Source of the DNA: SIG402 sp045639045
GTDB lineage: Bacteria; Bacillota; Clostridia; Christensenellales; Borkfalkiaceae
Assembly (NCBI GenBank): GCA_045639045.1
Contig: JAZUCI010000026.1
Location: 1-14,909, forward strand
Length of the DNA stretch: 14,909 bases
Direction of reading: 5' to 3'
Every line of letters starts with the position of its first letter. The stretch's first letter is position 1. Below are positions 1 to 8,029 of the stretch, one piece after another. The notes under the pieces are model-generated. The model ran no database searches and was not told the origin of the DNA. It worked only from the letters and a program-made list of their open reading frames with translations. The position numbers and the translations under genes are program-made.

Positions 1-180
1 AATTACGCTAGGTACTACCGTGGGTACAACGCTAGGTATCACGCTAGGAATTACGCTAGGTACCACCGTAGGTGCAACGCTAGGTTCTACACTAGGTTCA
101 ACCGAAGGCGCAACGCTAGGCGCAATGCTGGGCGTAACCGAGGGGGCAACACTAGGCGCAACCGAAGGGGTTGCCGACAC
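1..180. repeat. Degenerate 12-bp tandem repeat encoding the PSVx stalk
   Basis: On the + strand a degenerate 12-bp unit (about GCTAGGTNNNAC) recurs from the left edge to about 180. On the coding (minus) strand each unit is four codons, Pro-Ser-Val-X. CTAG occurs eight times here. Since 12 is a multiple of three, gain or loss of units keeps the reading frame and only changes stalk length. The array continues past the left edge. Confidence 0.8.
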
Positions 181-291
181 GGATGCGCTGGGGTTAGTGG
201 AAGGCTTTGGCGCAGGTTTTATCGAGCAGCCAACGGCTATGCACGAAAAAGCAATACAAAGCATTAAAACAAGAATAGATAGTTTTTTCAT
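1..291 (-). CDS. Lipoprotein with Pro/Ser stalk, partial (3' end beyond window)
   Basis: Partial gene reading leftwards off the window: 97 codons seen, no stop. The ATG at 291-289 follows AAGGAG (303-298) with 6 nt spacing. Residues 1-21 form a lipoprotein signal peptide (MKK, hydrophobic core, lipobox IAVG) with the lipidated cysteine at C22. From about residue 26 the chain is Pro/Ser/Thr/Val in a four-residue period (PSVx), the kind of extended stalk that carries a domain through a Gram-positive wall. The functional domain must lie outside the window, so no activity can be assigned. The signal peptide closely resembles that of the upstream lipoprotein (341-1933), suggesting a tandem duplication of at least the 5' part. 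The 50-bp gap to that gene has no convincing terminator, so co-transcription is likely. Confidence 0.85.
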   Translation of the reverse strand, partial: MKKLSILVLMLCIAFSCIAVGCSIKPAPKPSTNPSASVSATPSVAPSVAPSVTPSIAPSVAPSVEPSVEPSVAPTVVPSVIPSVIPSVVPTVVPSVI

Positions 292-340
292 AAAAATCTC
301 CTTTATATATTTCTATATTAAACACAAAACCGTGTGGCTT

Positions 341-1933
341 TTAATTCTTAAAAGTGTAGGTTGATTGGTGCGTTTTTTGATAGGGAATTGCCGTTTGGGT
401 ATAGCCGTTAAGAATTGCTTGCGTTTCGGGAATAATATAATTACTTACCGCGCCGTGCGCGTCAATAATCAGTTCTCGATATCCCCAAAAGCTTGCAATA
501 AGGTCTTCTTCCGAAGCGTCGTCTAACGAATACGAAAAGTTGCCCGTTTGCGCAACGGTTAAATTTCTGTAATACGTAGATTTAACGTTGGCAAGGTGGG
601 TATGCCCCATAAACAAGCCGCGAACACGTTGGTTACTGTTTAAAAAATGAATAAAGTGCGCGCTTTCCGCGTTAAATTGAAATTCGTGCGCGAAAAGCCA
701 AATATTGCTTGCGTTGGCGTTTGCTTTTACCGCTTCGGTTACGTGGCTCATATCAACGCCCGTATATACGCCGTCGTGATGCCCGGCGGGGTCAAGGTAT
801 CCTGCGTAGGTATCCGCAAGAATAAACAAATTGTCGCCAACGGTAAAATAACCTTGTCGGTTTTGCCCGGTCAGTTCCACCCATTTTGCGTTGCCGTACT
901 GTTCGTGGTTGCCGGGAACGAAATAAACGGGGAAGTCTTTGGGCAGTTGGGAAACGTAACGGGTAATTAAATCTTCGGTATACGAAACCCCCGTGGTTAG
1001 ATAGTACCCGTAGGGGGGAAAGTTCCAATAATCTAACGAAGTATCGCCTAAAATTACAAGCGCGTCAATGGGGTCTTTTTGATGCTCCGCAATAATCCCG
1101 TCCACCCATTGTTGCAAACGCGCGTTACTGCCCACGCCGTACCAACTGTGGCTATCGGGGGTGTTGTGCATATCGCTGGAAATTAAAATACGTACCCGTT
1201 CGTTTACGGGCTCTTCCGTGGCGGTATCCGTCGTGATAAAAACGTTGTCAACCGTAATATCTAAAATAGAAAGCCAGCTTGCAAAAACCAAGTAATAGGT
1301 GCCGTCCGTATCCACCGAAAAGGTGGCTTCGCGGTATCCCGTCATCACGAAAAACTCTTCGGTGTTCGTAACGGAAATGCCCGACGTAAAGAATAGGGAA
1401 GCAATGGCGTTTTCGGGCTTAACGGCGGTTTCATCCTGTAATTGGGAAACGCCGAATCCGATAAAATAATCGCCAAACGGCCCCGTTTGCATGGTGTTTA
1501 CGTGAATATCCGCGGAAAGGGTATATTTCTTGCCTGCTTGCAAGGTAACGGGTGTCCGCATCGTCATCGAAGCGAAATCCGCCACGACGTTAAGCCTTCC
1601 GTCCGTAACGTTAACCAATGCGGCGTTATTATTGTTATATCCCTCCCAACCAGAAGGGAAACCCTCTGCATTGCCGTTAAAGGTGCCGTTGGAAACCACG
1701 TTCGTTGCAGGCGCAACGGAAGGATTTGGCGCGGAAATAGAAGGGGCTGTGCTAGGCGTTGCCGTAGGCAACGGGGAAGGGCTAACGCTGGGGATTACGG
1801 ATGGCGCCGCCGAAGGGGAAGCGCCGGGGGATACCATTGGGTTTGGGGTCGGATTTTTCGAACACCCTACCGCAATGCAAGAAAAAAGGATGCAAAGCAA
1901 AAGGGCAAGAAAAGATATTTTTTTCATAAACAT
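341..1933 (-). CDS. Lipoprotein calcineurin-like metallophosphoesterase
   Basis: Predicted cell-surface lipoprotein of 530 aa. Signal peptide with lipobox AVGC and lipidated C24; Pro/Ser/Ala/Thr stalk about residues 28-76; a beta-rich domain about 78-237 resembling carbohydrate-binding CBM4/9-type modules (starts with an NxxFN-like motif and GW; weak call); then a calcineurin-like phosphoesterase domain about 246-500. The dinuclear-metal motifs are all present: D254-x-H256, G296-D297 with D301, GNHE 341-344, H416, and GHTH 443-446, so it should be active on a phosphomonoester or diester outside the cell; the substrate is unknown. ATG 1933 is used (AGG about 11 nt upstream); ATG 1927 (MKK) is an equally good signal-peptide start. 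It begins 4 bp after the aminotransferase stop, so it is probably the same transcript. Its signal peptide is paralogous to that of the next lipoprotein. Confidence 0.88.
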   Translation of the reverse strand: MFMKKISFLALLLCILFSCIAVGCSKNPTPNPMVSPGASPSAAPSVIPSVSPSPLPTATPSTAPSISAPNPSVAPATNVVSNGTFNGNAEGFPSGWEGYNNNNAALVNVTDGRLNVVADFASMTMRTPVTLQAGKKYTLSADIHVNTMQTGPFGDYFIGFGVSQLQDETAVKPENAIASLFFTSGISVTNTEEFFVMTGYREATFSVDTDGTYYLVFASWLSILDITVDNVFITTDTATEEPVNERVRILISSDMHNTPDSHSWYGVGSNARLQQWVDGIIAEHQKDPIDALVILGDTSLDYWNFPPYGYYLTTGVSYTEDLITRYVSQLPKDFPVYFVPGNHEQYGNAKWVELTGQNRQGYFTVGDNLFILADTYAGYLDPAGHHDGVYTGVDMSHVTEAVKANANASNIWLFAHEFQFNAESAHFIHFLNSNQRVRGLFMGHTHLANVKSTYYRNLTVAQTGNFSYSLDDASEEDLIASFWGYRELIIDAHGAVSNYIIPETQAILNGYTQTAIPYQKTHQSTYTFKN

Positions 1934-1937
1934 TTTG

Positions 1938-3134
1938 TTATAAACCTAATTCCTTGGCAAGAGCCTTAAAGGCGGGCAATGCGCCAAGAACTTTTTCTTT
2001 AGCGGTGCAGTAAGCAATTCTTACGTAACCCGTAACGCCGAAGTCGTCGCAAGGAACAACCAAAATTTCGTGCGCCTTCGCCTTTTCGTAAAAAGCAAAC
2101 GCGTCGCCTTGAACGGGGGATTTTACGAATAAATAAAACGCGCCGTCCGGCTTTACACATTCGTAGCCGTAAGCGGAAAGATTATCGTATAACAAATCGC
2201 GGTTTTCCTTGTACGCTTCCACGTTTACTTGCGCGTCTAAGCAAAGCGCGATTACCTGTTGCATTAAACTGGGCGCGCAAACGTAGCCAAGCGATCTTCC
2301 CGCGCCGCAAACCGCCAAATATACGGGTAGCGCATCCTGCATTTTGGGGCAAACTGCAATGTAGCCGATGCGTTCGCCGGGCAGGGAAAGGGACTTGGAA
2401 TACGAATAGCAAACCAAGGTGTTATCGTAGTAGTTCATTAAATAGGGAACGGAAACACCCGCGTAAACCAGTTCGCGATAAGGCTCGTCCGCAATCAAAT
2501 AAACGGGATGGCCGAATTCTTCGGATTTCGCCTTTAATATATCGCAAACCGCTTTTACGGTTTCTTCGTTATACACAACGCCGCTGGGGTTGTTGGGGCT
2601 ATTCATAATTACCGCTTTGGTTTTGGGGGTAATTTTGCTTGCAAAGTCCGCAACGTCCACTTGGAAGGTCTTTTCCACGGGAGTGCTTACCACCACTTTG
2701 CCCCCCGCGTTTTCAATGAATACGCGGTATTCGGTAAAGAAGGGCGCAAACACGATTACTTCTTCCCCTGCTTCAGAAATTAAAGCCTTTAAGCTAATGG
2801 AAAGGGAAGCCGCCGCACCGCAGGTCATATAGATAAGGTCGGGGGAAATGCCCACGTTAAAATCGCGGTTAATTTTATCCGCAATTACCTTTCTAACGCC
2901 CGCATCCCCTTGCGCGGAGGTGTATCCGTGCAAAGCCACCGAATTTTTTTCGGCAAGCAGTTTTACGATGCTTTCGTTTACTTCCTTGGGGGCGGGAACG
3001 CTGGGGTTACCCAGCGAAAAATCGAATACGTTTTCCGCGCCGATTTCTGCGGCGCGTTTTTTGCTATATTCAAAAATTTCACGGATAATCGAACGTTTAT
3101 TGCCCAGTTCGTACATTTTTTGATTAATGCCCAT
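1938..3134 (-). CDS. PLP-dependent class I/II aminotransferase, probable aromatic
   Basis: A 398-aa cytosolic fold-type I aminotransferase, the normal length for the aspartate/aromatic aminotransferase family. Visible landmarks: substrate-side GNPS (42-45), the PLP-phosphate-loop region TCGAAAS (104-110), NNPSG (181-185), ADEPY with D216 that pairs with the PLP pyridine nitrogen, the SYSKS segment with Schiff-base K247 followed by LPGERIG, and R372 (VRIAY) that binds the substrate alpha-carboxylate. In this operon its likely job is interconversion of an arylpyruvate with Phe, Tyr or Trp, the partner step to IorAB; that specificity is inferred from context only. The start at 3134 follows AGGAG (3145-3141) inside the 3' end of the amidohydrolase gene; the two genes overlap by 11 bp, indicating translational coupling. 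It could alternatively be a broad or aspartate-specific enzyme. Confidence 0.92.
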   Translation of the reverse strand: MGINQKMYELGNKRSIIREIFEYSKKRAAEIGAENVFDFSLGNPSVPAPKEVNESIVKLLAEKNSVALHGYTSAQGDAGVRKVIADKINRDFNVGISPDLIYMTCGAAASLSISLKALISEAGEEVIVFAPFFTEYRVFIENAGGKVVVSTPVEKTFQVDVADFASKITPKTKAVIMNSPNNPSGVVYNEETVKAVCDILKAKSEEFGHPVYLIADEPYRELVYAGVSVPYLMNYYDNTLVCYSYSKSLSLPGERIGYIAVCPKMQDALPVYLAVCGAGRSLGYVCAPSLMQQVIALCLDAQVNVEAYKENRDLLYDNLSAYGYECVKPDGAFYLFVKSPVQGDAFAFYEKAKAHEILVVPCDDFGVTGYVRIAYCTAKEKVLGALPAFKALAKELGL

Positions 3135-3948
3135 AATTTTCTCCTAAATTCAGTAAGGTTAATGCGTTTTTATAAAACAGTTTTTCTTCTTCCGCTTGGG
3201 TAAGCCCAAAGGATTTTACGGTTAAAATATCTTCCTTTTGCCTACTCCAAGGCGCGTCCGTCGCAAACAAAATTTTATCTGCCCCGTGTTTACCCAAAAT
3301 ACGCAAAAAGGTTTCCTTTGGGATGGCGGAAAGCACGTGCGCCGTATCAAAATACACGGGAAGCCCGCATAAAGTATCAAATACGTCCTCGTACATCAAA
3401 TTTCCGCCCATATGTGCCAAAACCAACTTGCCGTGGGGCGCTTTTTTAAGTAAGTTTTTCACACGGCTTGGGGTACAGCGAACGGGATCGTTGGGAAACG
3501 CCTTATCTACGCCCGCGTGCGTTACCACGATTAAGTCTAAATCCATCGCCGCGCGCACAATTTCCACGTAAGCGCCGTCGTCAATAAAAGTACCTTGGTA
3601 ATCGGGGTGAATTTTCACACCCAAAAATCCGCTTTCTTTTATCCACGTCATTTTTTCGGTTAAATTTTCGCAAGCAGGGTGAATACCCGCAAAGGAAATC
3701 AGTTTGCCCCGCGTATCTTCCGCCTGATTAATTTCCAAGGCAAAGCGGTTTACGCTTTCAAATTGCTTGGGGGCGGTAATTACGGGTAACAGCACCGAAA
3801 GGGTAACGCCGCTACGTTGCATTGCCGCCAAAAGCCCTTTAGCCGTGCCGTCAAAGGCAGGCTGGGTACCGCTTTTGCTTGCCAAATGGCCAATGGTTTT
3901 TTCCGCAATTCTATCGGGGAAAACGTGCGTGTGAAAATCTATAATCAT
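3124..3948 (-). CDS. Amidohydrolase-2 family metal-dependent hydrolase or decarboxylase
   Basis: A 274-aa TIM-barrel protein of the amidohydrolase-2 (PF04909, ACMSD-like) family. Metal ligands are visible in order: H6-x-H8 at the first strand (DFHTH), the KIHP segment with K112 and H114, H144 (THAG), H179 (LAHMGG) and the catalytic aspartate D231 (FATDAPW). The family includes nonoxidative decarboxylases of aromatic acids and C-C or lactone hydrolases, so an action on an aromatic carboxylate would fit this operon; the substrate is not predictable from sequence. The ATG at 3948 lies 3 bp after the ACT gene stop with only a weak GAAG ribosome binding site, so translation is probably coupled. 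It overlaps the aminotransferase start by 11 bp. It is short for the family (many members are 280-340 aa), but both ends look complete. Confidence 0.85.
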   Translation of the reverse strand: MIIDFHTHVFPDRIAEKTIGHLASKSGTQPAFDGTAKGLLAAMQRSGVTLSVLLPVITAPKQFESVNRFALEINQAEDTRGKLISFAGIHPACENLTEKMTWIKESGFLGVKIHPDYQGTFIDDGAYVEIVRAAMDLDLIVVTHAGVDKAFPNDPVRCTPSRVKNLLKKAPHGKLVLAHMGGNLMYEDVFDTLCGLPVYFDTAHVLSAIPKETFLRILGKHGADKILFATDAPWSRQKEDILTVKSFGLTQAEEEKLFYKNALTLLNLGENYGH

Positions 3949-3951
3949 GGA

Positions 3952-4380
3952 TTATAAAGACTTCAAATCTTCGCTTGAAACGGTTTGAATGCCGTATTTT
4001 GCCAAAATTGCGTCCAATTTCGCCCCGTCCGAAGCCTTTAATACTACGTACGCTTCTTCCGCTTCAATGGAAAGACCGTACATATATTCTACGTTTACGC
4101 CGCTTTCGTCCACGGCCTTCAACAGTTCTTGTAAACTACCGACTTTGTGGGGGATTTTAATTACGGTTACGTCCGAAAGAAGGGAGGAAAACCCGTTTTC
4201 GGTTAATTTTTCTTTTCCCTTTTGCGCGTCGTCTACAATCAAACGTAGTAAGCCGAATTCGGTGGTGTCCGCCAAGCTAAGGGATAAAATATTTACGTTG
4301 TTTTCCTTTAAAACGTTCAACACTTCGGAAAGTCTTCCCAAGCGGTTTTCAATAAATACGGTTAACTGTTTAGCAAACAT
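3952..4380 (-). CDS. Double ACT-domain amino-acid-binding protein
   Basis: A 142-aa stand-alone protein consisting of two ACT domains, about residues 3-68 and 72-140. The first opens with the typical beta strand and LGRLSEVLNVLKENNVNI helix; the second with KVGSLQELLKAVDESGVNVEY. No catalytic domain is attached. ACT domains bind small ligands, usually amino acids, and small double-ACT proteins are often found beside phenylacetate-CoA ligase genes. Here an aromatic amino acid or aryl acid sensor that modulates PaaK or IOR is a reasonable inference, not shown by the sequence. The ATG at 4380 has a perfect AGGAGG (4393-4388) with 7 nt spacing, predicting strong translation; it starts 15 bp after the upstream paaK stop. 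Confidence 0.88.
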   Translation of the reverse strand: MFAKQLTVFIENRLGRLSEVLNVLKENNVNILSLSLADTTEFGLLRLIVDDAQKGKEKLTENGFSSLLSDVTVIKIPHKVGSLQELLKAVDESGVNVEYMYGLSIEAEEAYVVLKASDGAKLDAILAKYGIQTVSSEDLKSL

Positions 4381-4395
4381 AACTTTTCCTCCTAA

Positions 4396-5694
4396 TTAAT
4401 AAAGTTTACGCTTGTCGATTACGTGAACGGCTTTGCCTTCGCTTCTAACCAAGGTTTGGGGTTCCACGATTTTTACTTTTGCGGAAATGCCTAACGCTTG
4501 TTGGATTACGTGGCTGATCTTTTTAGAAAGCGCTTCAATGGCGCGTACTTCGTCCGTATAGTATTTGGGGTCGATTTCCACTTGCACTTCTAAAGTGTCC
4601 AAATTGTTTACGCGGTCCACGATCATCATATAGTGGGGGGTAACTTCTGCTACGTCCAAAAGCGCTGCTTCAATTTGGCTGGGGAACACGTTTACACCGC
4701 GGATAATCAGCATATCGTCCACGCGCCCCTTAAAACGGGAAATACGCGCGCTGGTTCTACCGCATTCGCAAGGCGTTCTATCCAGGCTGGTTAAATCCTT
4801 GGTTCTATAACGGATAAGGGGAATTCCTTCCTTATTCAAGGTAGTAAAAGCAAGTTCGCCCACTTCGCCGTCCGCAACGGGTTGCAAAGTTTTCGTATCC
4901 AAAATTTCGGGGTAGAAGTAATCTTCGCAAACGTGCAAGCCCTTGTGGTATTCGCAATCGCAAGCAACCCCGGGGCCCATAACTTCGCTAAGCCCGTAAA
5001 TATCGTACGCCTTGATGTTTAAGCGTTGTTCAATTTCGTTGCGCATCTTTTCCGTCCAAGGTTCTGCGCCGCAAATTGCCGCTTTTAACTTAATTTTATC
5101 CTTTAAGCCTTCGCTTTCCAACACTTCGGAAATATGCAGAAGGTAAGAAGGGGTACAAGCAATCGCGGTTGCGCCAAAGTCCACCATCATGGTGGTCAGT
5201 TTCTTGGAATTTCCCGTACTCATGGGAACAACGGTTGCGCCGATTTTTTCCGCGCCGCCGTGCGCGCCAAGACCGCCCGTAAATAAGCCGTAGCCGTACG
5301 CAATTTGAATAATATCGTCTTTGGTAACGCCCGCCATGGATAAGCAACGCGCAACGCACTCGCTCCAAATATTTAGGTCGTAACGGGTGTAGCCAACGAC
5401 CGTTGCTTTCCCCGTAGTACCGCTGCTTGCGTGAATTCTTACGATTTCGCTATTGGGAACGGCAAATAAACCGAAAGGATAGTTGTCGCGTAAGTCGTCT
5501 TTGGTGGTAAAGGGGAGTTTGGTAATATCGTCAATGCTTTTAATATCCCCGGGCATTAATCCAATGGCTTGCATTTTTTTGCGGTAGAATTCCACGTTAT
5601 GGTATACGTATTCTACCAGTTTTACAAGGCGCGCACTTTGCAGGTTGCGCATTTCATCCCTGCTCATACACTCCTTCGTTTCGTTCCAAATCAT
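4396..5694 (-). CDS. paaK: Phenylacetate-CoA ligase, second copy
   Basis: A 432-aa AMP-forming arylacetate-CoA ligase, full length for PaaK. It would convert an arylacetate, ATP and CoA to arylacetyl-CoA in the cytosol. Motifs: ATP loop SSGTTGK (90-96), the YGLSE adenine-side motif (233-237), RYRTKD (295-300), GRVDDM with IRGVNVFPSQIE (323-342) at the hinge, and near the C-terminus K421 (SEGKA), candidate for the catalytic lysine. It also carries C245, C247, H250 and C309-x-C311, several shared with the other copy. It is the same length as the upstream paaK (8030-9328), with roughly half the residues identical by eye, so a different aryl substrate (phenyl, hydroxyphenyl or indolyl) is plausible. 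The start at 5694 follows AAGGAG with 7 nt spacing, 17 bp after the iorB stop. Confidence 0.94.
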   Translation of the reverse strand: MIWNETKECMSRDEMRNLQSARLVKLVEYVYHNVEFYRKKMQAIGLMPGDIKSIDDITKLPFTTKDDLRDNYPFGLFAVPNSEIVRIHASSGTTGKATVVGYTRYDLNIWSECVARCLSMAGVTKDDIIQIAYGYGLFTGGLGAHGGAEKIGATVVPMSTGNSKKLTTMMVDFGATAIACTPSYLLHISEVLESEGLKDKIKLKAAICGAEPWTEKMRNEIEQRLNIKAYDIYGLSEVMGPGVACDCEYHKGLHVCEDYFYPEILDTKTLQPVADGEVGELAFTTLNKEGIPLIRYRTKDLTSLDRTPCECGRTSARISRFKGRVDDMLIIRGVNVFPSQIEAALLDVAEVTPHYMMIVDRVNNLDTLEVQVEIDPKYYTDEVRAIEALSKKISHVIQQALGISAKVKIVEPQTLVRSEGKAVHVIDKRKLY

Positions 5695-5711
5695 AGTCAG
5701 ACTCCTTTTGT

Positions 5712-6284
5712 TTAATTTGCTTGTTCCATACCTTTTAAGAAGGCCGCTTTGTTAATTTCCACGGTCTTTTGGGGAACGGTGGTTTCCACGGTGGAAAGCC
5801 ACGTTTCCTTATCAAAGCCGATAAAGGGGGCGGCAAAGCCCAAAACAACCGAATTTAACACTTTGCTGTTGTTTAAGGAAATAGCAATTTCCTTGCCGTC
5901 CACGGTATACACCGCGTGGTCCTTTTTTAAGGTTTCCAAAATGTTTTCGGGGTAGGTTTTCGCGCCGATAACCACCGTCATGGGGTCAATACGGCAATCG
6001 TTTACCACCAAAACGCCCTCTTTTTTCAAGAAATGCGCGTAGCGAAGGGCTTCCAATCGTTCAAACGCGATAATTACGTCCGCTTGCCCTTCTTCCACAA
6101 CGGGTTCGTGCACCTTTTCGCCAAAACGAACGAAGGTTACTACGCTACCGCCGCGTTGCGCCATACCGTGTACTTCGGAAATTTTTACGTCGTAGCCTTG
6201 GGAAAGCGCCGCTTTACCGATAATTCTGCTGGTAAGAAGTGTTCCTTGTCCGCCTACGCCCACAATCATAATATTCTTCGTCAT
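5712..6284 (-). CDS. iorB: Indolepyruvate:ferredoxin oxidoreductase beta subunit
   Basis: A 190-aa subunit of the pyruvate/2-oxoacid:ferredoxin oxidoreductase gamma family. It pairs with IorA to interconvert arylpyruvate plus CoA and arylacetyl-CoA plus CO2 with ferredoxin as electron carrier. The N-terminus has the Rossmann-like VGVGGQG (8-14), followed by the family signature SEVHGMAQRGGSV (36-48). The start chosen is ATG 6284: it places GVGGQG at the usual N-terminal position and has GGAG (in the iorA 3' end) about 10 nt upstream. A longer in-frame start at 6368 would overlap iorA by 80 bp and add 28 atypical residues, so it is rejected. The gap to iorA is 4 bp and to the following paaK 17 bp. 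Length is normal for IorB. Confidence 0.93.
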   Translation of the reverse strand: MTKNIMIVGVGGQGTLLTSRIIGKAALSQGYDVKISEVHGMAQRGGSVVTFVRFGEKVHEPVVEEGQADVIIAFERLEALRYAHFLKKEGVLVVNDCRIDPMTVVIGAKTYPENILETLKKDHAVYTVDGKEIAISLNNSKVLNSVVLGFAAPFIGFDKETWLSTVETTVPQKTVEINKAAFLKGMEQAN

Positions 6285-6288
6285 AATC

Positions 6289-8028
6289 TTATCTCTCCAC
6301 CGTAGAAATTGCGCCGAATTTGCAGTAATTTTTGCAAAGACCGCATCCGTTACACATGGTCGCGTCAATCTTCACCTTGCCGTTTTCATCCTTGCTCATA
6401 GCAGGGCAACCGATTTTCATACACATACCGCACTTACGGCACGCATCGCTATCCACCTTGCAAACGTTGGGGAATTTTTGTCCCTTTAATAAAACGCAGG
6501 GGGATTTTGCGATAATTACGGTCAATTCATCCCCGTTAACGCTTTCTTTAATTACGCTTTCTAACTTTGCGGTATCAAAGGAATTTACTTCGATTACGTT
6601 TTTCACGCCTACCGCGCGGCAAAGTTGGGCAAGGTCAACCGCGTAGGTATCTTCACCCTTTAAGGTTTTCCCCGTAGCGGCGTGTTCTTGGTGCCCGGTC
6701 ATACCCGTGGTGCGGTTATCCAAAATCATAACCGTGCCCGTAGACTTATTGTATACCATGCCGATAAGGGAGTTAATGCCCGTATGCAGGAAGGTGGAAT
6801 CGCCAATCACGGCAACCCAATTTTTCACGTAGTCCTTACCGCGCGCCTTTTCCATACCGTGCAGGGAGGAAATACTTGCGCCCATGCAAATGGTGGTATC
6901 GATTACGCTTAAAGGCGCAACCGCGCCCAAGGTATAGCAACCGATATCCCCCGCAGCGTGAATTTTCAATTTATTCAGTACCGAAAATACGCTTCTGTGC
7001 GGGCAACCGGGGCAAAGGATGGGGGGGCGCGCCGCCGCGTCCTCTTTATCAAACGCGGTTTCGTCTTTCCCTAAAATCACGCGGCGAAGAAGGTTTGCGC
7101 TGTATTCGCCTTGGCGGGTAAAGCATTCTTTTCCTTTTACGTTAAAGCCCCAAGCGCGGATTTGTTCTTCCATTACGGGTTCCAATTCTTCAAACACGTA
7201 AACGGTTTCCACTTGATTGATAAAGTTTGCAATCAATTCCTTGGAAAGGGGATTTACCAAACCGAGTTTCAGTACGCTTGCGTTCGGGAAAGCTTCCTTT
7301 ACGTATTGATACGCGATACCGCAAGTAATAAAGCCGATTTTCTTATCCAAAATTTCGGTTTTATTTACGGGGAAGTTTACCGCGTCCGCCGCCATGCGGT
7401 TTTCACGGTCTTCCACCACCAAGTGTCTACCGATAGCCGAAGCGGGCATCATTACGTACTTTGCTAAGTTACGGCTGTATTCCTTATCGGGAACTTCCAC
7501 TCTATCTTCCAAAGTAACCGCGCTTTGGCTATGCGCCAATTTGGTGGTGGTACGCAAAATTACGGGGGTATCGTATTTTTCGCTTAATTCGTAAGCGTAT
7601 TTCATAAAGTCCTTCGCTTCTTGGCTATCCGAAGGCTCCAATACGGGCACGTGTGCCGCGCGCCCAATCATGCGCGTATCCTGTTCGTTTTGCGAGCTAG
7701 CAAGCCCGGGATCGTCCGCCACAACGAAAACCGAACCGCCGTTTACACCCGTGTAAGAAAAGGTATAAAGGGGGTCTGCCGCCACGTTTAAGCCAACGTG
7801 CTTCATACAAGCCATACTGCGTACGCCCGAAATGGAAGCGCCGATAGCCACTTCCGCAGCCACCTTTTCGTTGGGTGCCCATTCGGTGTACACTTCGTCG
7901 TATTTCGCAAGGAATTCACTAATTTCCGTGCTGGGGGTTCCGGGGTAAGCGCTGCTGAGTTTTACACCCGCTTCAAACGCGCCCCTTGCAATTGCTTCGT
8001 TACCAAGCATAATCGTTTTGTTTGCCAC
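6289..8028 (-). CDS. iorA: Indolepyruvate:ferredoxin oxidoreductase alpha subunit
   Basis: A 579-aa thiamine-diphosphate enzyme, the catalytic subunit of IOR, acting on aryl pyruvates. Domains in order: N-terminal pyrimidine-binding region with SAYPGTPSTE (26-35); CPGCPHR (339-345); the TPP pyrophosphate region with GDIGC (360-364), GDS (409-411) and DN (437-438) followed by TTGMTGHQEH; and a C-terminal ferredoxin-like domain with two [4Fe-4S] cysteine sets, C530/C533/C536/C541 and C559/C562/C565/C569. All expected cofactor motifs are intact. It uses a GTG start at 8028 behind AAGGAG (8042-8037, 8 nt spacing), with the ribosome binding site inside the last codons of paaK copy 1 and only 1 bp between stop and start, so translational coupling is likely. 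No other in-frame start matches the family N-terminus better. Confidence 0.96.
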   Translation of the reverse strand: MANKTIMLGNEAIARGAFEAGVKLSSAYPGTPSTEISEFLAKYDEVYTEWAPNEKVAAEVAIGASISGVRSMACMKHVGLNVAADPLYTFSYTGVNGGSVFVVADDPGLASSQNEQDTRMIGRAAHVPVLEPSDSQEAKDFMKYAYELSEKYDTPVILRTTTKLAHSQSAVTLEDRVEVPDKEYSRNLAKYVMMPASAIGRHLVVEDRENRMAADAVNFPVNKTEILDKKIGFITCGIAYQYVKEAFPNASVLKLGLVNPLSKELIANFINQVETVYVFEELEPVMEEQIRAWGFNVKGKECFTRQGEYSANLLRRVILGKDETAFDKEDAAARPPILCPGCPHRSVFSVLNKLKIHAAGDIGCYTLGAVAPLSVIDTTICMGASISSLHGMEKARGKDYVKNWVAVIGDSTFLHTGINSLIGMVYNKSTGTVMILDNRTTGMTGHQEHAATGKTLKGEDTYAVDLAQLCRAVGVKNVIEVNSFDTAKLESVIKESVNGDELTVIIAKSPCVLLKGQKFPNVCKVDSDACRKCGMCMKIGCPAMSKDENGKVKIDATMCNGCGLCKNYCKFGAISTVER

Positions 8029-8029
8029 G

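Noticed and set aside
1..180. CRISPR-like array
   Set aside because: Units are 12 bp with no spacers and keep codon phase; they encode a Pro/Ser stalk.
300..340. Hairpin between the two lipoprotein genes as a terminator
   Set aside because: Only a 4-bp ACAC/GTGT stem on the minus strand and an interrupted T run; too weak to call.
20..364. Plus-strand reading frame with repetitive Gly-Thr-Leu sequence, like a repeat protein
   Set aside because: It is the complement of the lipoprotein stalk repeats on the minus strand, which has a good ribosome binding site, signal peptide and lipobox. The plus frame has none.
1530..1943. Plus-strand frame opposite the phosphoesterase lipoprotein
   Set aside because: Shadow of the minus-strand gene, which has all five phosphoesterase metal motifs.
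6285..6368. Longer iorB start at 6368
   Set aside because: It would overlap iorA by 80 bp and add 28 residues absent from the family; ATG 6284 has the ribosome binding site and correct Rossmann position.
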